Of a stretch of DNA of 53,384 bases, positions 42,182-50,316 are shown piece by piece (the first letter of the stretch is position 1; each line of letters opens with the position of its first letter). This stretch comes from Desulfovibrio sp. (lineage in GTDB: Bacteria > Desulfobacterota > Desulfovibrionia > Desulfovibrionales > Desulfovibrionaceae), in assembly GCF_019424165.1 (NCBI RefSeq), contig NZ_JAHZAA010000004.1:57667-111050 (forward strand), read 5' to 3'. A program made the translations under genes and the position numbers. Below the pieces are notes generated by a model that was not told where the DNA came from, did no database searches, and worked only from the letters and a program-made list of their open reading frames with translations.

Positions 42182-42441
42182 GGCGTACTCCTTACGAAAA
42201 CATATACCCGGCAGGTCTGTAGACGCGCCAGGGGAAGGGCATAATGCCCCAAAGCGCCATAAGGCGCAAGAGCTGGAACAACTTCAATGTAAAATTGTTC
42301 CCGCGGATATGTGGGCAGGCGTTTTTTACGGGCCGCAGACAGGCATATTCGCCCTGCCGGCGCCGGATTAACCGCTTTCAGACCTTGAGAATGCACACTC
42401 TCAAGGGCCGCTGCTCCAATGTTTTTTGCCGTGTGAGGCCG

Positions 42442-42972
42442 CTACTTTTTGGGTATCAGCATCATCTGCAGGGTGCGGCCTTCGGCGCGGGGTTCTTGAT
42501 CAACCTTGGCAATATCGGCCAGGTCTTGCACCACACGCTCCAGGATGGCTACGCCGCGATCTTTATGGACGATTTCACGACCTCTGAAAAATACGGTGAT
42601 TTTACAGCGGTCGCCTTCTTCCAGAAAGCGGCGGATGTGGCGGACCTTGGTTTCATAATCATGGTCATCCGTTTTGGGACGAACCTTGATTTCCTTGATC
42701 TGCACCACAGCCTGGCGTTTTTTGGCTTCCTGCTTTTTTTTCTGCTGCTCGTATTTGAACTTGCCGTAATCCATTATGCGGCAAACGGGCGGCTCGGAGT
42801 TGGAAGAAACTTCCACCAGGTCCATGCCCGCTTCTTTGGCCATCAAAATGGCTTCGTTACGTTGCAAAATACCAAGCTGCTCGCCATCGGCGGCGATCAC
42901 GCGCACTTCACGGGCGCGGATCATTTCGTTGCGACGTACGCTGTCTTGCGGCATGTCGCGGCGGAATCTCAT
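42442..42972 (-). CDS. infC: Translation initiation factor IF-3
   Basis: 176 aa. The N-terminal domain (RVIAADGEQLGILQRNEAIL) and linker/C-terminal domain (MDYGKFKYEQQKK, IKEIKVRPKTDDHDYETKV) are complete. The assigned start is an ordinary ATG one base past the thrS stop (TAACATG), so this is not the AUU start known from E. coli; the nearest SD (GGAGGG) is about 19 nt upstream, within thrS. Confidence 0.97.
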   Translation of the reverse strand: MRFRRDMPQDSVRRNEMIRAREVRVIAADGEQLGILQRNEAILMAKEAGMDLVEVSSNSEPPVCRIMDYGKFKYEQQKKKQEAKKRQAVVQIKEIKVRPKTDDHDYETKVRHIRRFLEEGDRCKITVFFRGREIVHKDRGVAILERVVQDLADIAKVDQEPRAEGRTLQMMLIPKK

Positions 42973-42973
42973 G

Positions 42974-44917
42974 TTAGGCGAAGCTATAGCGCATCCCTCC
43001 TTGTTTGAAAGGCTCTTCGGCGTCCGTGCGTATGAGTGCGGCGATTTCCGCTACGGACTTGAGCCCCAGGTTGTCTCCATTGCGCAGGCGCACATTGGCA
43101 CCGCCCGCCTGCACTTCTTTTTCTCCCACAACAAGAATGTACGGAACTTTTGCCAATTGGGCCTCACGCACCTTGAAACCCAGCTTTTCATTGCGCGTAT
43201 CGGCCTGGGCGCGGATGCCCAAAGCCTTGAACTCTTCAAGCATGCTGCTGACGGCCTCGTCCCCGGCTTCGGTCACTGTAAGCAGGCGGGCCTGCTCCGG
43301 CGCGAGCCAGGTGGGCAGCGCCCCGGCGAAGTTTTCCACAAGAATGCCGATGAAGCGCTCAAGCGAACCCATGATGGCGCGGTGCACCATGACAGGGCGG
43401 TGGCGTTCGCCGTCCTGCCCCACATAGGTGAGATCAAAACGCTCGGGCAGGGTAAAGTCCACCTGAATGGTGGAACACTGCCATTCGCGGCCGATGCAGT
43501 CCAGCAGGCGCACATCGATCTTGGGACCGTAAAAAGCGCCGTCGCCCTCATTGATGGTGTAGGGCAGGCCGGCTTTTTCCACTGCCTGCACAAGGGCGCT
43601 GGTGGCCATTTCCCACGCTTCGTCCGTGCCGATGCTGCTTTCGGGCCTGGTGGACACTGCCACCTTGTATTCAAAGCCGAAGAGATGCATAAGGTCGCGG
43701 ATAAGATGGATGACCTCAAGTATCTCGCCTTCAAGCTGTTCCGGTGCGCAGATGATGTGGGCATCATCCTGGGTAAACTGGCGCACACGCAAAAGGCCGT
43801 GGAGCACACCGCTTTTTTCGTGGCGGTGTACCACGCCAAGTTCAAAGTAGCGCTGCGGCAGGTCGCGGTAGCTATGCAGCTCGTTACCGTAAATAAGCAT
43901 GTGCGAGATGCAGTTCATCGGCTTGACGCCGTAGGCGTCTTCCTCGATCTGCGTAAAGTACATGTTTTCGCGGTAATGGTCATAATGACCGGACTTCTGC
44001 CATGTTTCAACGCGCAGAAGCTGCGGCCCCTGCACAATATCATACCCGCGCTTGAGGTGCTCTTTGCGCCAGAAATCCTCCAGAATGGTGCGCACAAGCA
44101 TGCCTTTGGGCAGCCAGAACACCATGCCCGGAGCAACCTCTTCCTTGAAGGTGAAGAGCGAAAGTTCGCGGCCCAGTTTGCGGTGGTCGCGGCGTTTGGC
44201 TTCTTCCATCTGCTTCAGGTATGCGGCAAGAGCTTTCTCGTCCGCAAAGGCCGTGCCGTAAATACGGGACAGCATACGGTTTTTTTCGTCGCCGCGCCAG
44301 TAGGCCCCGGCAACGCTCATGAGCTTGGAGGCTTTGGCAAAGCCCGTGTGCGGCACGTGCGGGCCGCGGCACAGGTCAGCAAAGCCGCTGCAGGTATAGA
44401 CCGACACCGTATCTGCGTCGATGCCTTCAATGATTTCAACTTTATAGTTTTCGCCCATAGCCTTGAAGCGCTCGATGGCTTCGGCCCTGGAAAGCACTTC
44501 GCGGGTAAAGGGCTCGCGCGCATTGGCAATGCGCTGCATTTCCGCTTCAATGGCAGAAAAATCTTCGCTGGAAAAGGGCTTTTCCACGTCAAAGTCGTAG
44601 TAAAAGCCGGATTCGATGGAAGGCCCGATGGTAACGCGGGTTTTTGGGAAAAGCTGCTTCACTGCCGCCGCCATAACGTGGGCGGTGGAGTGGCGGAGTA
44701 TTTGCAGGCCCTCGGGTGAGTCGGCATACACAGGCTCGATGCCGGTGCAACCGGCGGGAACCGGAGAGGAAAGGTCAAGCAGTTCTTCCGCGCTGTCAAG
44801 GGCGCGGGCGGCCACAACGGCCTTGAACTTTTTGCCGCTCAAGGCTTTCTGGAGTACGGCGGCCACGCTGTCGCCAGCCTGCCCCTCTACCATTTGCCCT
44901 TCCACACGGACTTCCAT
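42974..44917 (-). CDS. thrS: Threonine-tRNA ligase
   Basis: 647 aa. N-terminal TGS domain (MEVRVEGQMVEGQAGDSVAA), editing domain with HSTAHVMAAAVKQLFP (HxxxH), then the class II core including MNCISHMLIYGNELHSYRDL (zinc Cys and His) and the anticodon-binding domain. The ATG at 44917 follows AAGGAG; the frame to 45055 runs into the upstream leader and is not used. First protein gene of the thrS-infC-rpmI-rplT-pheS-pheT cluster; no T-box is visible. Confidence 0.97.
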   Translation of the reverse strand: MEVRVEGQMVEGQAGDSVAAVLQKALSGKKFKAVVAARALDSAEELLDLSSPVPAGCTGIEPVYADSPEGLQILRHSTAHVMAAAVKQLFPKTRVTIGPSIESGFYYDFDVEKPFSSEDFSAIEAEMQRIANAREPFTREVLSRAEAIERFKAMGENYKVEIIEGIDADTVSVYTCSGFADLCRGPHVPHTGFAKASKLMSVAGAYWRGDEKNRMLSRIYGTAFADEKALAAYLKQMEEAKRRDHRKLGRELSLFTFKEEVAPGMVFWLPKGMLVRTILEDFWRKEHLKRGYDIVQGPQLLRVETWQKSGHYDHYRENMYFTQIEEDAYGVKPMNCISHMLIYGNELHSYRDLPQRYFELGVVHRHEKSGVLHGLLRVRQFTQDDAHIICAPEQLEGEILEVIHLIRDLMHLFGFEYKVAVSTRPESSIGTDEAWEMATSALVQAVEKAGLPYTINEGDGAFYGPKIDVRLLDCIGREWQCSTIQVDFTLPERFDLTYVGQDGERHRPVMVHRAIMGSLERFIGILVENFAGALPTWLAPEQARLLTVTEAGDEAVSSMLEEFKALGIRAQADTRNEKLGFKVREAQLAKVPYILVVGEKEVQAGGANVRLRNGDNLGLKSVAEIAALIRTDAEEPFKQGGMRYSFA

Positions 44918-44956
44918 GACAATCTCCTTGCGTCGCCGGAGGCGCTGCCCGGCCAG

Positions 44957-44996
44957 ACAAAAAAGCCAAAACAAAATGGGGAGGTAAACCTCCCCA
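44957..44996 (-). terminator. Terminator between tRNA-Val and thrS
   Basis: Minus strand: TGGGGAGG, loop TTTA, CCTCCCCA, then TTTTGTTTTGGCTTTTTTG. A strong intrinsic terminator 60 nt before the thrS start. It ends the tRNA transcript or could act as an attenuator for thrS; a smaller GGGGA/TCCCC hairpin (45072-45085) lies upstream. Confidence 0.8.
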
Positions 44997-45096
44997 CTGC
45001 GCCGATACCGGTCATTCGGCCGCCTTGCAGCAGCCTGTGCTATGGGCGGGGCCAAGGCCTTCCGCCGTTAAGGGGAACCATCCCCGAAGTTTCTTT

Positions 45097-45173
45097 TGGT
45101 AGGAACGAGCAGACTTGAACTGCTGACCCCTTCCGTGTCAAGGAAGTGCTCTAGCCACCTGAGCTACGCTCCT
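45097..45173 (-). tRNA. tRNA-Val (anticodon GAC), CCA encoded
   Basis: Full cloverleaf on the minus strand. Acceptor AGGAGCG/CGTTCCT (one G-U), D-arm GCTC..GAGC, anticodon stem CTTCC-TTGACAC-GGAAG (anticodon GAC), T-arm AGCAG-TTCAAGT-CTGCT, discriminator A and a genomic CCA. Confidence 0.97.
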
Positions 45174-45740
45174 ACATGAGGCAAGGGGTTATATAGCTAC
45201 TCATGCATGCTCCGTCAAGAATTTTTTATGCCTTCCTGCATTTTATTTGATTTGCTTACGAATTCCACTTTTTTCAATGAAGGGGATGACCATCTGTTTT
45301 TGTGTTTTATATAAGGAAGGATGCACCGGAAAGGCTGGTGGGGCAGGGGGGCCGGACGTGTTTTTGGTGGGGCCGCAATCCGGGCCGCAATCCGGTGCCG
45401 CGTCATGTCCCTTTGCAACGTACAGCGCGCGATGCGTTGCGGTCGATATCCGAATCTGACCATGCCGCCAGCGTGTGTGCCGGAAGGAATGACAAGGATG
45501 TGGATATGCCGGAGCTTCCGGCAATACATGATGCTTTTTCAGAGTGTTTCGGGCAGGGGTATTGCCGGGGCACAGAGGAATGGATACGTTGATCGGTAAA
45601 GGCGCTGCAGGACGTGGAGCCGCGATTGCGGGTAGCGGCGCGGCGGAATCGCGGGATTGCCGTGCTGCCGGCGCTGCCTTGGCGAGAGCTGATCCGTCAC
45701 GCAGTACAACGAGTGCGTCTGCTAAACATAGGGAAATAAT
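45174..45740. other. Gap between tRNA-Val and the MOSC gene
   Basis: About 570 bp with no ORF I can support. It contains a short tandem repeat GGCCGCAATCCGG x2 (around 45371-45394). The tRNA promoter and the MOSC promoter must lie here but are not distinct. Confidence 0.35.
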
Positions 45741-46208
45741 ATGGGTATTATCAAGGCCATCTGTACCAGCCCCAAAAAAGGTACAGCCAAGAAAACTGCG
45801 TCTTCCGCCACGCTTGTGGTGGATCACGGCATTGAGGGCGACGCCCACGCCGGAAAATGGCACCGCCAGGTCAGCCTGCTCTCATGGCAGGCCATCGAAG
45901 CATTTAAGGCCAGGGGAGCCATTGTGACCCACGGGTGTTTTGGTGAAAACCTTGTTGTGGACGGCATTGACTTTGCGGCCCTGCCCGTGGGAACGCGGCT
46001 GTCCTGTAACGAGGTTCTTCTCGAGGTTTCGCAGATAGGCAAGGAGTGCCATAATCACTGTCAGATATACCACACCATGGGGGATTGCATCATGCCCCGG
46101 CAGGGCGTGTTTGCCAGGGTTTTGCAGGGCGGGATTGTGCGCCCCGGGGACGTTATGGAGGTGCTGCCTGCCGGGGTGATGGATTGCCAGGAGGGCGCGC
46201 CGTCGTAG
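45741..46208 (+). CDS. MOSC-domain protein
   Basis: 155 aa forming a single MOSC domain, the C-terminal fold of molybdenum-cofactor sulfurases, YiiM and similar proteins. Seen: HGIEGDAHAGKWHRQVSLLS, GCFGENLVVDGIDF, ALPVGTRL and the conserved Cys region IGKECHNHCQIYHTMGDC, which is expected to handle a persulfide or metal-sulfur ligand. AGGGAA precedes the ATG. Stand-alone MOSC proteins of this size often sit with Moco genes (mogA, moaC); none is nearby. Confidence 0.9.
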   Translation: MGIIKAICTSPKKGTAKKTASSATLVVDHGIEGDAHAGKWHRQVSLLSWQAIEAFKARGAIVTHGCFGENLVVDGIDFAALPVGTRLSCNEVLLEVSQIGKECHNHCQIYHTMGDCIMPRQGVFARVLQGGIVRPGDVMEVLPAGVMDCQEGAPS

Positions 46209-46677
46209 TGTGTGGCATGCTTTGTCTACGTAGCCTTGCTGGGCGATGAGCGTTCAAGGCCAACAGTTGTTCAGGATTAAAAGACCCATTCAGGGCTTTG
46301 TGCAGAGGCATGTGGGCATAAATGATGGAATTATGATAATACTGGATAATGCTGGAGGTAATTTTTAATGCTGCGCCCCAGGATTCTTGTTGCAAAAAGA
46401 GTTATTATTTCAATGATGGTGGATATTTGCAGTATGGTTGAAGCGATAAGCGGGAAAATTTTGCTTTCTGACCAGTAGGCATGGTGCAACATGGTGTGCG
46501 TTGTAGTTCATAGCTGTTTCATTTTTTAATATCAGGTGATCGCAATACAATTATATAACTGTTGTGCAATAAATGATTTAAAAAATAAATGTAGATTGCT
46601 ATCCATTTGTTAAGGTTGATAATAATTTAACAGGATTTAATTTTTCTTCAATAATAACAAATTTATTAAAATAATTA
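46209..46677. other. AT-rich region with a possible transposase remnant
   Basis: The base composition changes sharply, and 46500-46680 is almost all A/T. On the minus strand at 46260-46395, a short frame reads IIQYYHNSIIYAHMPLHKAL then NPEQLLALN. This faintly resembles the end of an integrase-type transposase, but it is too short to assign. No intact gene is seen. Confidence 0.3.
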
Positions 46678-46706
46678 TTGACAACGCACGGGCCTATCCG
46701 TATCTT
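46678..46706 (+). promoter_or_regulatory. Strong sigma70 promoter for the RRM gene
   Basis: Consensus TTGACA (46678-46683), 17-bp spacer, TATCTT (46701-46706), with an A/T-rich UP-element-like run directly upstream. It gives a leader of about 95 nt before the start at 46807, compatible with post-transcriptional (for example cold) control. Confidence 0.7.
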
Positions 46707-46806
46707 TACGCATCACTGATTGGGTATCGTAAATTTTTCGCCAGAGACTTTACATGGGTAAGGCTTCAGCCGAAAGTCTACCTCCCGTAACCCCATGGAG
46801 TCTATT

Positions 46807-47073
46807 ATGGCTACTTCTATCTATGTCGGCAATCTTTCCTGGTCTACCACGCAGGGCGACGTTGAATCCCTGTTCAGCGCTTATGGTCAGGTGCTTTCCG
46901 TTAACCTGATTTCAGATCGCGAAACCGGCCGTGCTCGCGGCTTTGGTTTTGTTGAAATGGAAGACGACGACGCCACCAACGCGATCTCTGCCCTTGACGG
47001 CAAAGAAGTTGACGGTCGCAGCCTGCGCGTGAACAAGGCCGAGCCCAAAAAGCCGGCCGCCCGTCGCTGGTAA
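46807..47073 (+). CDS. Single-RRM RNA-binding protein
   Basis: 88 aa. One RNA recognition motif: RNP2 SIYVGNLS and RNP1 RGFGFVEM are perfect, with the GRARG loop just before RNP1 and a short Lys/Pro tail (AEPKKPAARRW). These small bacterial RRM proteins (Rbp type) bind RNA and are often cold-induced or abundant; the targets are unknown. The ATG at 46807 has GGAG seven bases upstream; a near in-frame ATG at 46795 lacks that. It has its own promoter and terminator. Confidence 0.92.
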   Translation: MATSIYVGNLSWSTTQGDVESLFSAYGQVLSVNLISDRETGRARGFGFVEMEDDDATNAISALDGKEVDGRSLRVNKAEPKKPAARRW

Positions 47074-47095
47074 GCCTAGCGCATATTGATGAAAT

Positions 47096-47133
47096 AAAGC
47101 CCCTGGCACAAAGTGCTGGGGGCTTTGTTGTTT
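47096..47133 (+). terminator. Intrinsic terminator of the RRM gene
   Basis: AAAGCCCCTGGCAC, loop AAA, GTGCTGGGGGCTTT, then GTTGTTT. Strong stem with a U-rich tail, 23 bp after the stop. Confidence 0.88.
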
Positions 47134-47305
47134 CCTTTTCTGCACTAGCGTCATCTGATCACGTTTCGAGCGTTGCACCGCACTGTCAGCTTTGCCCTGA
47201 AATGCTGGGTGGCCGGGCTGTGGTAGAAAAAAATGCGTGGACGCGAGGTCGTTTTCTACGTCAGCCTGGTTTGCTGTGATGAAGCTGGCAGGCACACATG
47301 TGCCT

Positions 47306-47599
47306 GTTCAATGGCTGTAGCTGCGGCCCTGGCCTCCTGTTTGTGGGCGCTTGGGTCAATGCCCTGCGCCAGCAGCTTCTTTTGGGCCGGATCCGTATCT
47401 ATCTCTGGCGTCCTTCTGTCCTACGGTAGGGCAGGTATCCAGTGGTATGCGTTTCTCCTTGCCCTGGAAGCGATACTTACGCTCCCCCCCCCCGTGCTCC
47501 GGCTTGGGGCAACTTCAATATGGAATTCGTCGCTGTCAAGCAGCCTGGCAGCTTTGATGGCGGGCTTTGTTCCCGAATTGCGGTGTCGGTAAGAGGCAT
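47306..47599 (-). pseudogene. Decayed 5' fragment of a P4-type integrase gene
   Basis: From an ATG at 47599 the reading gives MPLTDTAIR, then (after a frame change) KPAIKAARLLDSDEFHIEV, then (after a second) KYRFQGKEKRIPLDTCPTVG and KDARDR, then a third shift. This is the DUF4102 N-terminal domain of a P4-type tyrosine recombinase. Its 3' part matches 53214-53384 of the intact gene with scattered mismatches and indels. A run of ten C (plus strand, 47484-47493) lies at one break. Homology ends at about 47306. It is a relic of an earlier or partner element. Confidence 0.8.
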
Positions 47600-47832
47600 G
47601 GGGGCAACTCCATCTGTGGGTGCAACTGTTAATCGTAATTTGTCCCCCCAAGTTGCCCCCAATGCCATGAGATGCCGACGGCGCCCTTGAGCCTGCAAGG
47701 CTTGTCCGTTCGGAAAGCATTAAGCCCCACAAGGCATTTAAGACGGAGCGGGACTTGAATATATTAAATAACATAATTGAATTTATAAATATTTATAAAA
47801 ACAAATTTGGAGTTGCCCCCAAAGTTGCCCCC
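47600..47832. repeat. Repeated GTTGCCCCC motifs upstream of the integrase relic
   Basis: GTTGCCCCC occurs at 47652-47660, 47812-47820 and 47824-47832, and inverted at 47600-47608. A near copy (TGTCCCCCC) directly precedes 47652. Two copies sit in tandem at 12-bp spacing. The location just upstream of an integrase start suggests arm-type binding sites or an att region. A very AT-rich stretch (47757-47808) separates the groups. Confidence 0.5.
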
Positions 47833-48255
47833 TTTTTTATTCGGTGCGGCACTGGCGGAGGTATCACCTAAACAGGGCTGACAGAAAACCCCCTGATCAT
47901 TTTTGTAGTTTTTGGTGTATCCTGTAGGTAGCTCCGCATTCGACGCATGCCCAAGATTGGCCCAGAATCGCCCATTTTTACCAGGCCTACTAGGCCTATG
48001 CCGGCGCCATGTGTTGTAAACAATAATTTCAGACGGTTATATATGTAAGCATGTCCATAAACAGCCATTTAGACCCACTGTGGCGCACGGGTGCTTGTCG
48101 TGAGGGAGGTGGTAATATCAGTCAGTTTTGGCTAGGATTAGGCGCACAGTGCTCCTGACGGTTTTTTATGACTATCGGGTTGGTGCACAGCCCCGTTGAT
48201 TGAGTGCTGAGTAAGTTAGCCACCCTACATAAGCATGTTCGGATACGAGGTATAA
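47833..48255. other. Region upstream of the antirepressor gene
   Basis: About 420 bp without a convincing gene; a 66-codon minus-strand frame (47868-48068) has no RBS or recognisable family. It probably holds the promoter of the BRO-type gene. Confidence 0.3.
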
Positions 48256-49080
48256 ATGACGCCAAAAGAAGAAATCGCAGCTTTCGAAAGATGGCATGTA
48301 CGTCGTCAGTTCGATGAAGAGACCGAGACTTGGTATTTCTCGGTGGTGGATATTGTCGGTGTGCTTACAGAGCAGCCAACATCGCGAGGGGCCGCATTGT
48401 ATTGGGGCAAACTAAAAAGCCGTCTCAAGCAGGAAGGATCCGAACTGTTGACAGATTGTCAACAGTTGAAACTAACCGCTGAGGATGGCAAAAAAAGGCT
48501 CACAGACGTGGCCAATGTTGAAACCCTCCTCCGCCTTATTCAGTCAGTTCCAAGCCCCAAAGCAGAACCCATCAAGCTCTGGCTGGCTCGCGTTGGTTAT
48601 GAGCGAATCAAGGAAACAGAAGACCCAGAGGCAGGGATTGCCCGCGCCCGTGCAGACTGGAAAAGGCAGGGGCGCTCTGATGATTGGATTAATCAGCGCA
48701 TGCTTAGCATTCGAGTCCGTAATTCCCTCACTGATTTTTGGGACGAACACGGGATAAAAGAAGGCGCTGAGTTCGCCCGCCTCACGGGTATTACCCATAA
48801 GGAATGGACTGGATTGTCTGTGCGCCAGCACAAAGACCTGAAAGGGCTTAAATCGCAAAACCTTCGTGACCATATGAGCGATGCCGAGCTTGTTTTGACC
48901 ATGCTGGCTGAAATTTCTACCAAGCAGATTGCCGAGAAAATGGAAGCTACCGGGTTTGATGAAAACGCCGAGGCAGCCAAAGATGGCGGTGGTGTGGCCA
49001 AGAAAGCCCGCGAAGAACTGGAAAGCAAGTCTGGAAAGTCCGCGCTGTCAGGAAGTAATTTTTTGTCGAAGAAGAAGTAA
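48256..49080 (+). CDS. BRO/DinD-like phage-type antirepressor
   Basis: 274 aa. The N-terminal Bro-N domain starts FERWHVRRQFDEETETWYFS, then VVDIVGVLTEQPTSRGAALY and LTDVANVETLLRLIQSV. The C-terminal half (HGIKEGAEFARLTGITHKEW, RQHKDLKGLKSQNLRDHMSD, ELVLTMLAE) resembles DinD and phage antirepressor tails. Such proteins bind DNA or antagonise prophage repressors. GAGG lies just before the ATG. The gene faces right, toward the convergent small-ORF cluster, and ends in a terminator. Confidence 0.82.
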   Translation: MTPKEEIAAFERWHVRRQFDEETETWYFSVVDIVGVLTEQPTSRGAALYWGKLKSRLKQEGSELLTDCQQLKLTAEDGKKRLTDVANVETLLRLIQSVPSPKAEPIKLWLARVGYERIKETEDPEAGIARARADWKRQGRSDDWINQRMLSIRVRNSLTDFWDEHGIKEGAEFARLTGITHKEWTGLSVRQHKDLKGLKSQNLRDHMSDAELVLTMLAEISTKQIAEKMEATGFDENAEAAKDGGGVAKKAREELESKSGKSALSGSNFLSKKK

Positions 49081-49187
49081 TCCCCATATCCTGGGTGTCA
49101 GTTGTTTTTGGGGGGTAAGAGATTGGAAGTTTGGCCCCTTGGTGTAGCCCGGCAGGAAAAGACGCCGCCATGCGGTATAAGATCACA

Positions 49188-49225
49188 AAAATCCCGGCCC
49201 ATGTACTGAGTCGGGATTTTCGTTT
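49188..49225 (+). terminator. Terminator between the antirepressor and the small-ORF cluster
   Basis: AAAATCCCG ... CGGGATTTT with a 15-nt loop, followed by CGTTT. A/T-rich stem ends on both sides make it usable from either direction. Confidence 0.75.
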
Positions 49226-49300
49226 CAAGCCCTCAGGGGGCTGTTGTGCGCCGGCCTGTGGGGGGGCAGGCCCTTAAGTGCTATTCGTTCAGGTAGTTCA

Positions 49301-49540
49301 TCAGGACCGATCAAATTCGCCAAGTTCACGCTGGCACTGCTCCACATACTCGCTCAAATTCTTTGCAGAGAAGGCAATCATGTTCAGTCCGGCATAAAGG
49401 GAATGCTCGGCGGTATCGTCGCCGGACTTTAAGCCGTGATCGAGGTAGGTTTCCCGTAATCCTTGCGCCATCAGTTCAATGGATTCGGACAGCATGATTG
49501 CATTGCCGTGGTCTTTGGTGGTCAGGGTGGAATTACTCAT
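49301..49540 (-). CDS. Small protein of unknown function (79 aa)
   Basis: Begins MSNSTLTTKDHGNAIMLSES and is mostly predicted helical, acidic (YLDHGLKSGDDTAEHSL, EYVEQCQRELGEFDRS), with no Cys pairs or membrane segment. I recognise no family. The ATG lies inside the end of the upstream gene (CATGAGTAA), so it is translationally coupled. Third of three overlapping genes. Confidence 0.65.
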   Translation of the reverse strand: MSNSTLTTKDHGNAIMLSESIELMAQGLRETYLDHGLKSGDDTAEHSLYAGLNMIAFSAKNLSEYVEQCQRELGEFDRS

Positions 49541-49790
49541 GGCTGACCTCCTTCCTCCTACTCGGTGCAAGCCCGATGGCGTCAATGGTGATCTGTTCGC
49601 AATGCCTGAGAATCCGGCCAAGGCCTTGACGCCCGCTGTCACTCATTTCGATTTCAACGTCCCGGCCATTGCTATGCTGGAAAAGGTCGCTGAGACAGGC
49701 AAGCACTTCATGGGCTTCCCACAAAAGATCATTAAGATCGGGCTGTGCTTCATCAAACTGGTATCCAGTGAGGGCGGGATGTTTACTCAT
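49533..49790 (-). CDS. Small protein of unknown function (85 aa)
   Basis: MSKHPALTGYQFDEAQPDLN then DLLWEAHEVLACLSDLF and GRILRHCEQITIDAIGL, helical and soluble. The overall plan (short polar start, two or three helices) resembles its neighbours, hinting at distant paralogy. The start codon overlaps the previous stop as CATGAGTAA, and the same nine bases recur at its own end. Function not recognised. Confidence 0.65.
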   Translation of the reverse strand: MSKHPALTGYQFDEAQPDLNDLLWEAHEVLACLSDLFQHSNGRDVEIEMSDSGRQGLGRILRHCEQITIDAIGLAPSRRKEVSHE

Positions 49791-50241
49791 GGCATTCACC
49801 GCCTTGGAGGGAGGCAGCGGCTTCGGGGTCACCACCAGCGGCCATAACGACCAAATGTACAAGATGGTCCGCGTGTCGCCGCATGGCGCAGGCATGCCAA
49901 CCAAGGGCCTTCACCATGTCTTCAAATTCATCCAGAGAATGCTCAAAAATGTGTTTCCAGACACGTTCATTTTCCATCGGAGGAAGCGCCCGCACAAGCT
50001 TTTTCACCTCGCGTCTAAGGGCGTTGGCGCAGGCCTCCACGCTTTCGGTTGCCCGGCCCAAGTCTTCGCGCTCACTTTGATAAGGGGCCATGTATATATG
50101 GGCCATAGTGATTTTTTCCGGCCCGGGCGCGGGGGTCGGCTCAAGTTTTTCGGTCAGTTCGCCCAGCAAGGAAAGAAGCTGTTCGCGGGTGGTGTCGTCA
50201 GTGGTGTTGCCATTGCTGGCGGTGGTGGGTACAGTTTGCAT
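49783..50241 (-). CDS. Protein of unknown function (152 aa), first of an overlapping trio
   Basis: A Thr/Asn-rich N-terminus leads into LLSLLGELTEKLEPTPAPGP and long helices (ATESVEACANALRREVKKLV, HSLDEFEDMVKALGWHACAM). No domain is recognised. The ATG at 50241 follows AAGGAGG at slightly long spacing. It is transcribed with the two genes below and lies 75 bp after the excisionase-like gene; a GC-rich hairpin (50271-50307) lies in that gap. Confidence 0.65.
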   Translation of the reverse strand: MQTVPTTASNGNTTDDTTREQLLSLLGELTEKLEPTPAPGPEKITMAHIYMAPYQSEREDLGRATESVEACANALRREVKKLVRALPPMENERVWKHIFEHSLDEFEDMVKALGWHACAMRRHADHLVHLVVMAAGGDPEAAASLQGGECHE

Positions 50242-50316
50242 AGCGCATGACCTCCTTGGTAGGTCTGGGTTAGGCCCGGTTTGGAGTGGACTAGACTCCT
50301 TGCCGGGCTGTTTTGG

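Noticed and set aside
44918..45096. T-box leader before thrS
   Set aside because: No AGGGUGGNACCGCG T-box core; the terminator is better explained as the end of the tRNA unit.
45302..45592. Short plus-strand frames between tRNA-Val and the MOSC gene
   Set aside because: Arg/Gly-rich translations typical of chance frames in GC-rich DNA; no RBS.
47868..48068. 66-codon minus-strand frame upstream of the antirepressor
   Set aside because: No family, no RBS; lies in a likely regulatory region.
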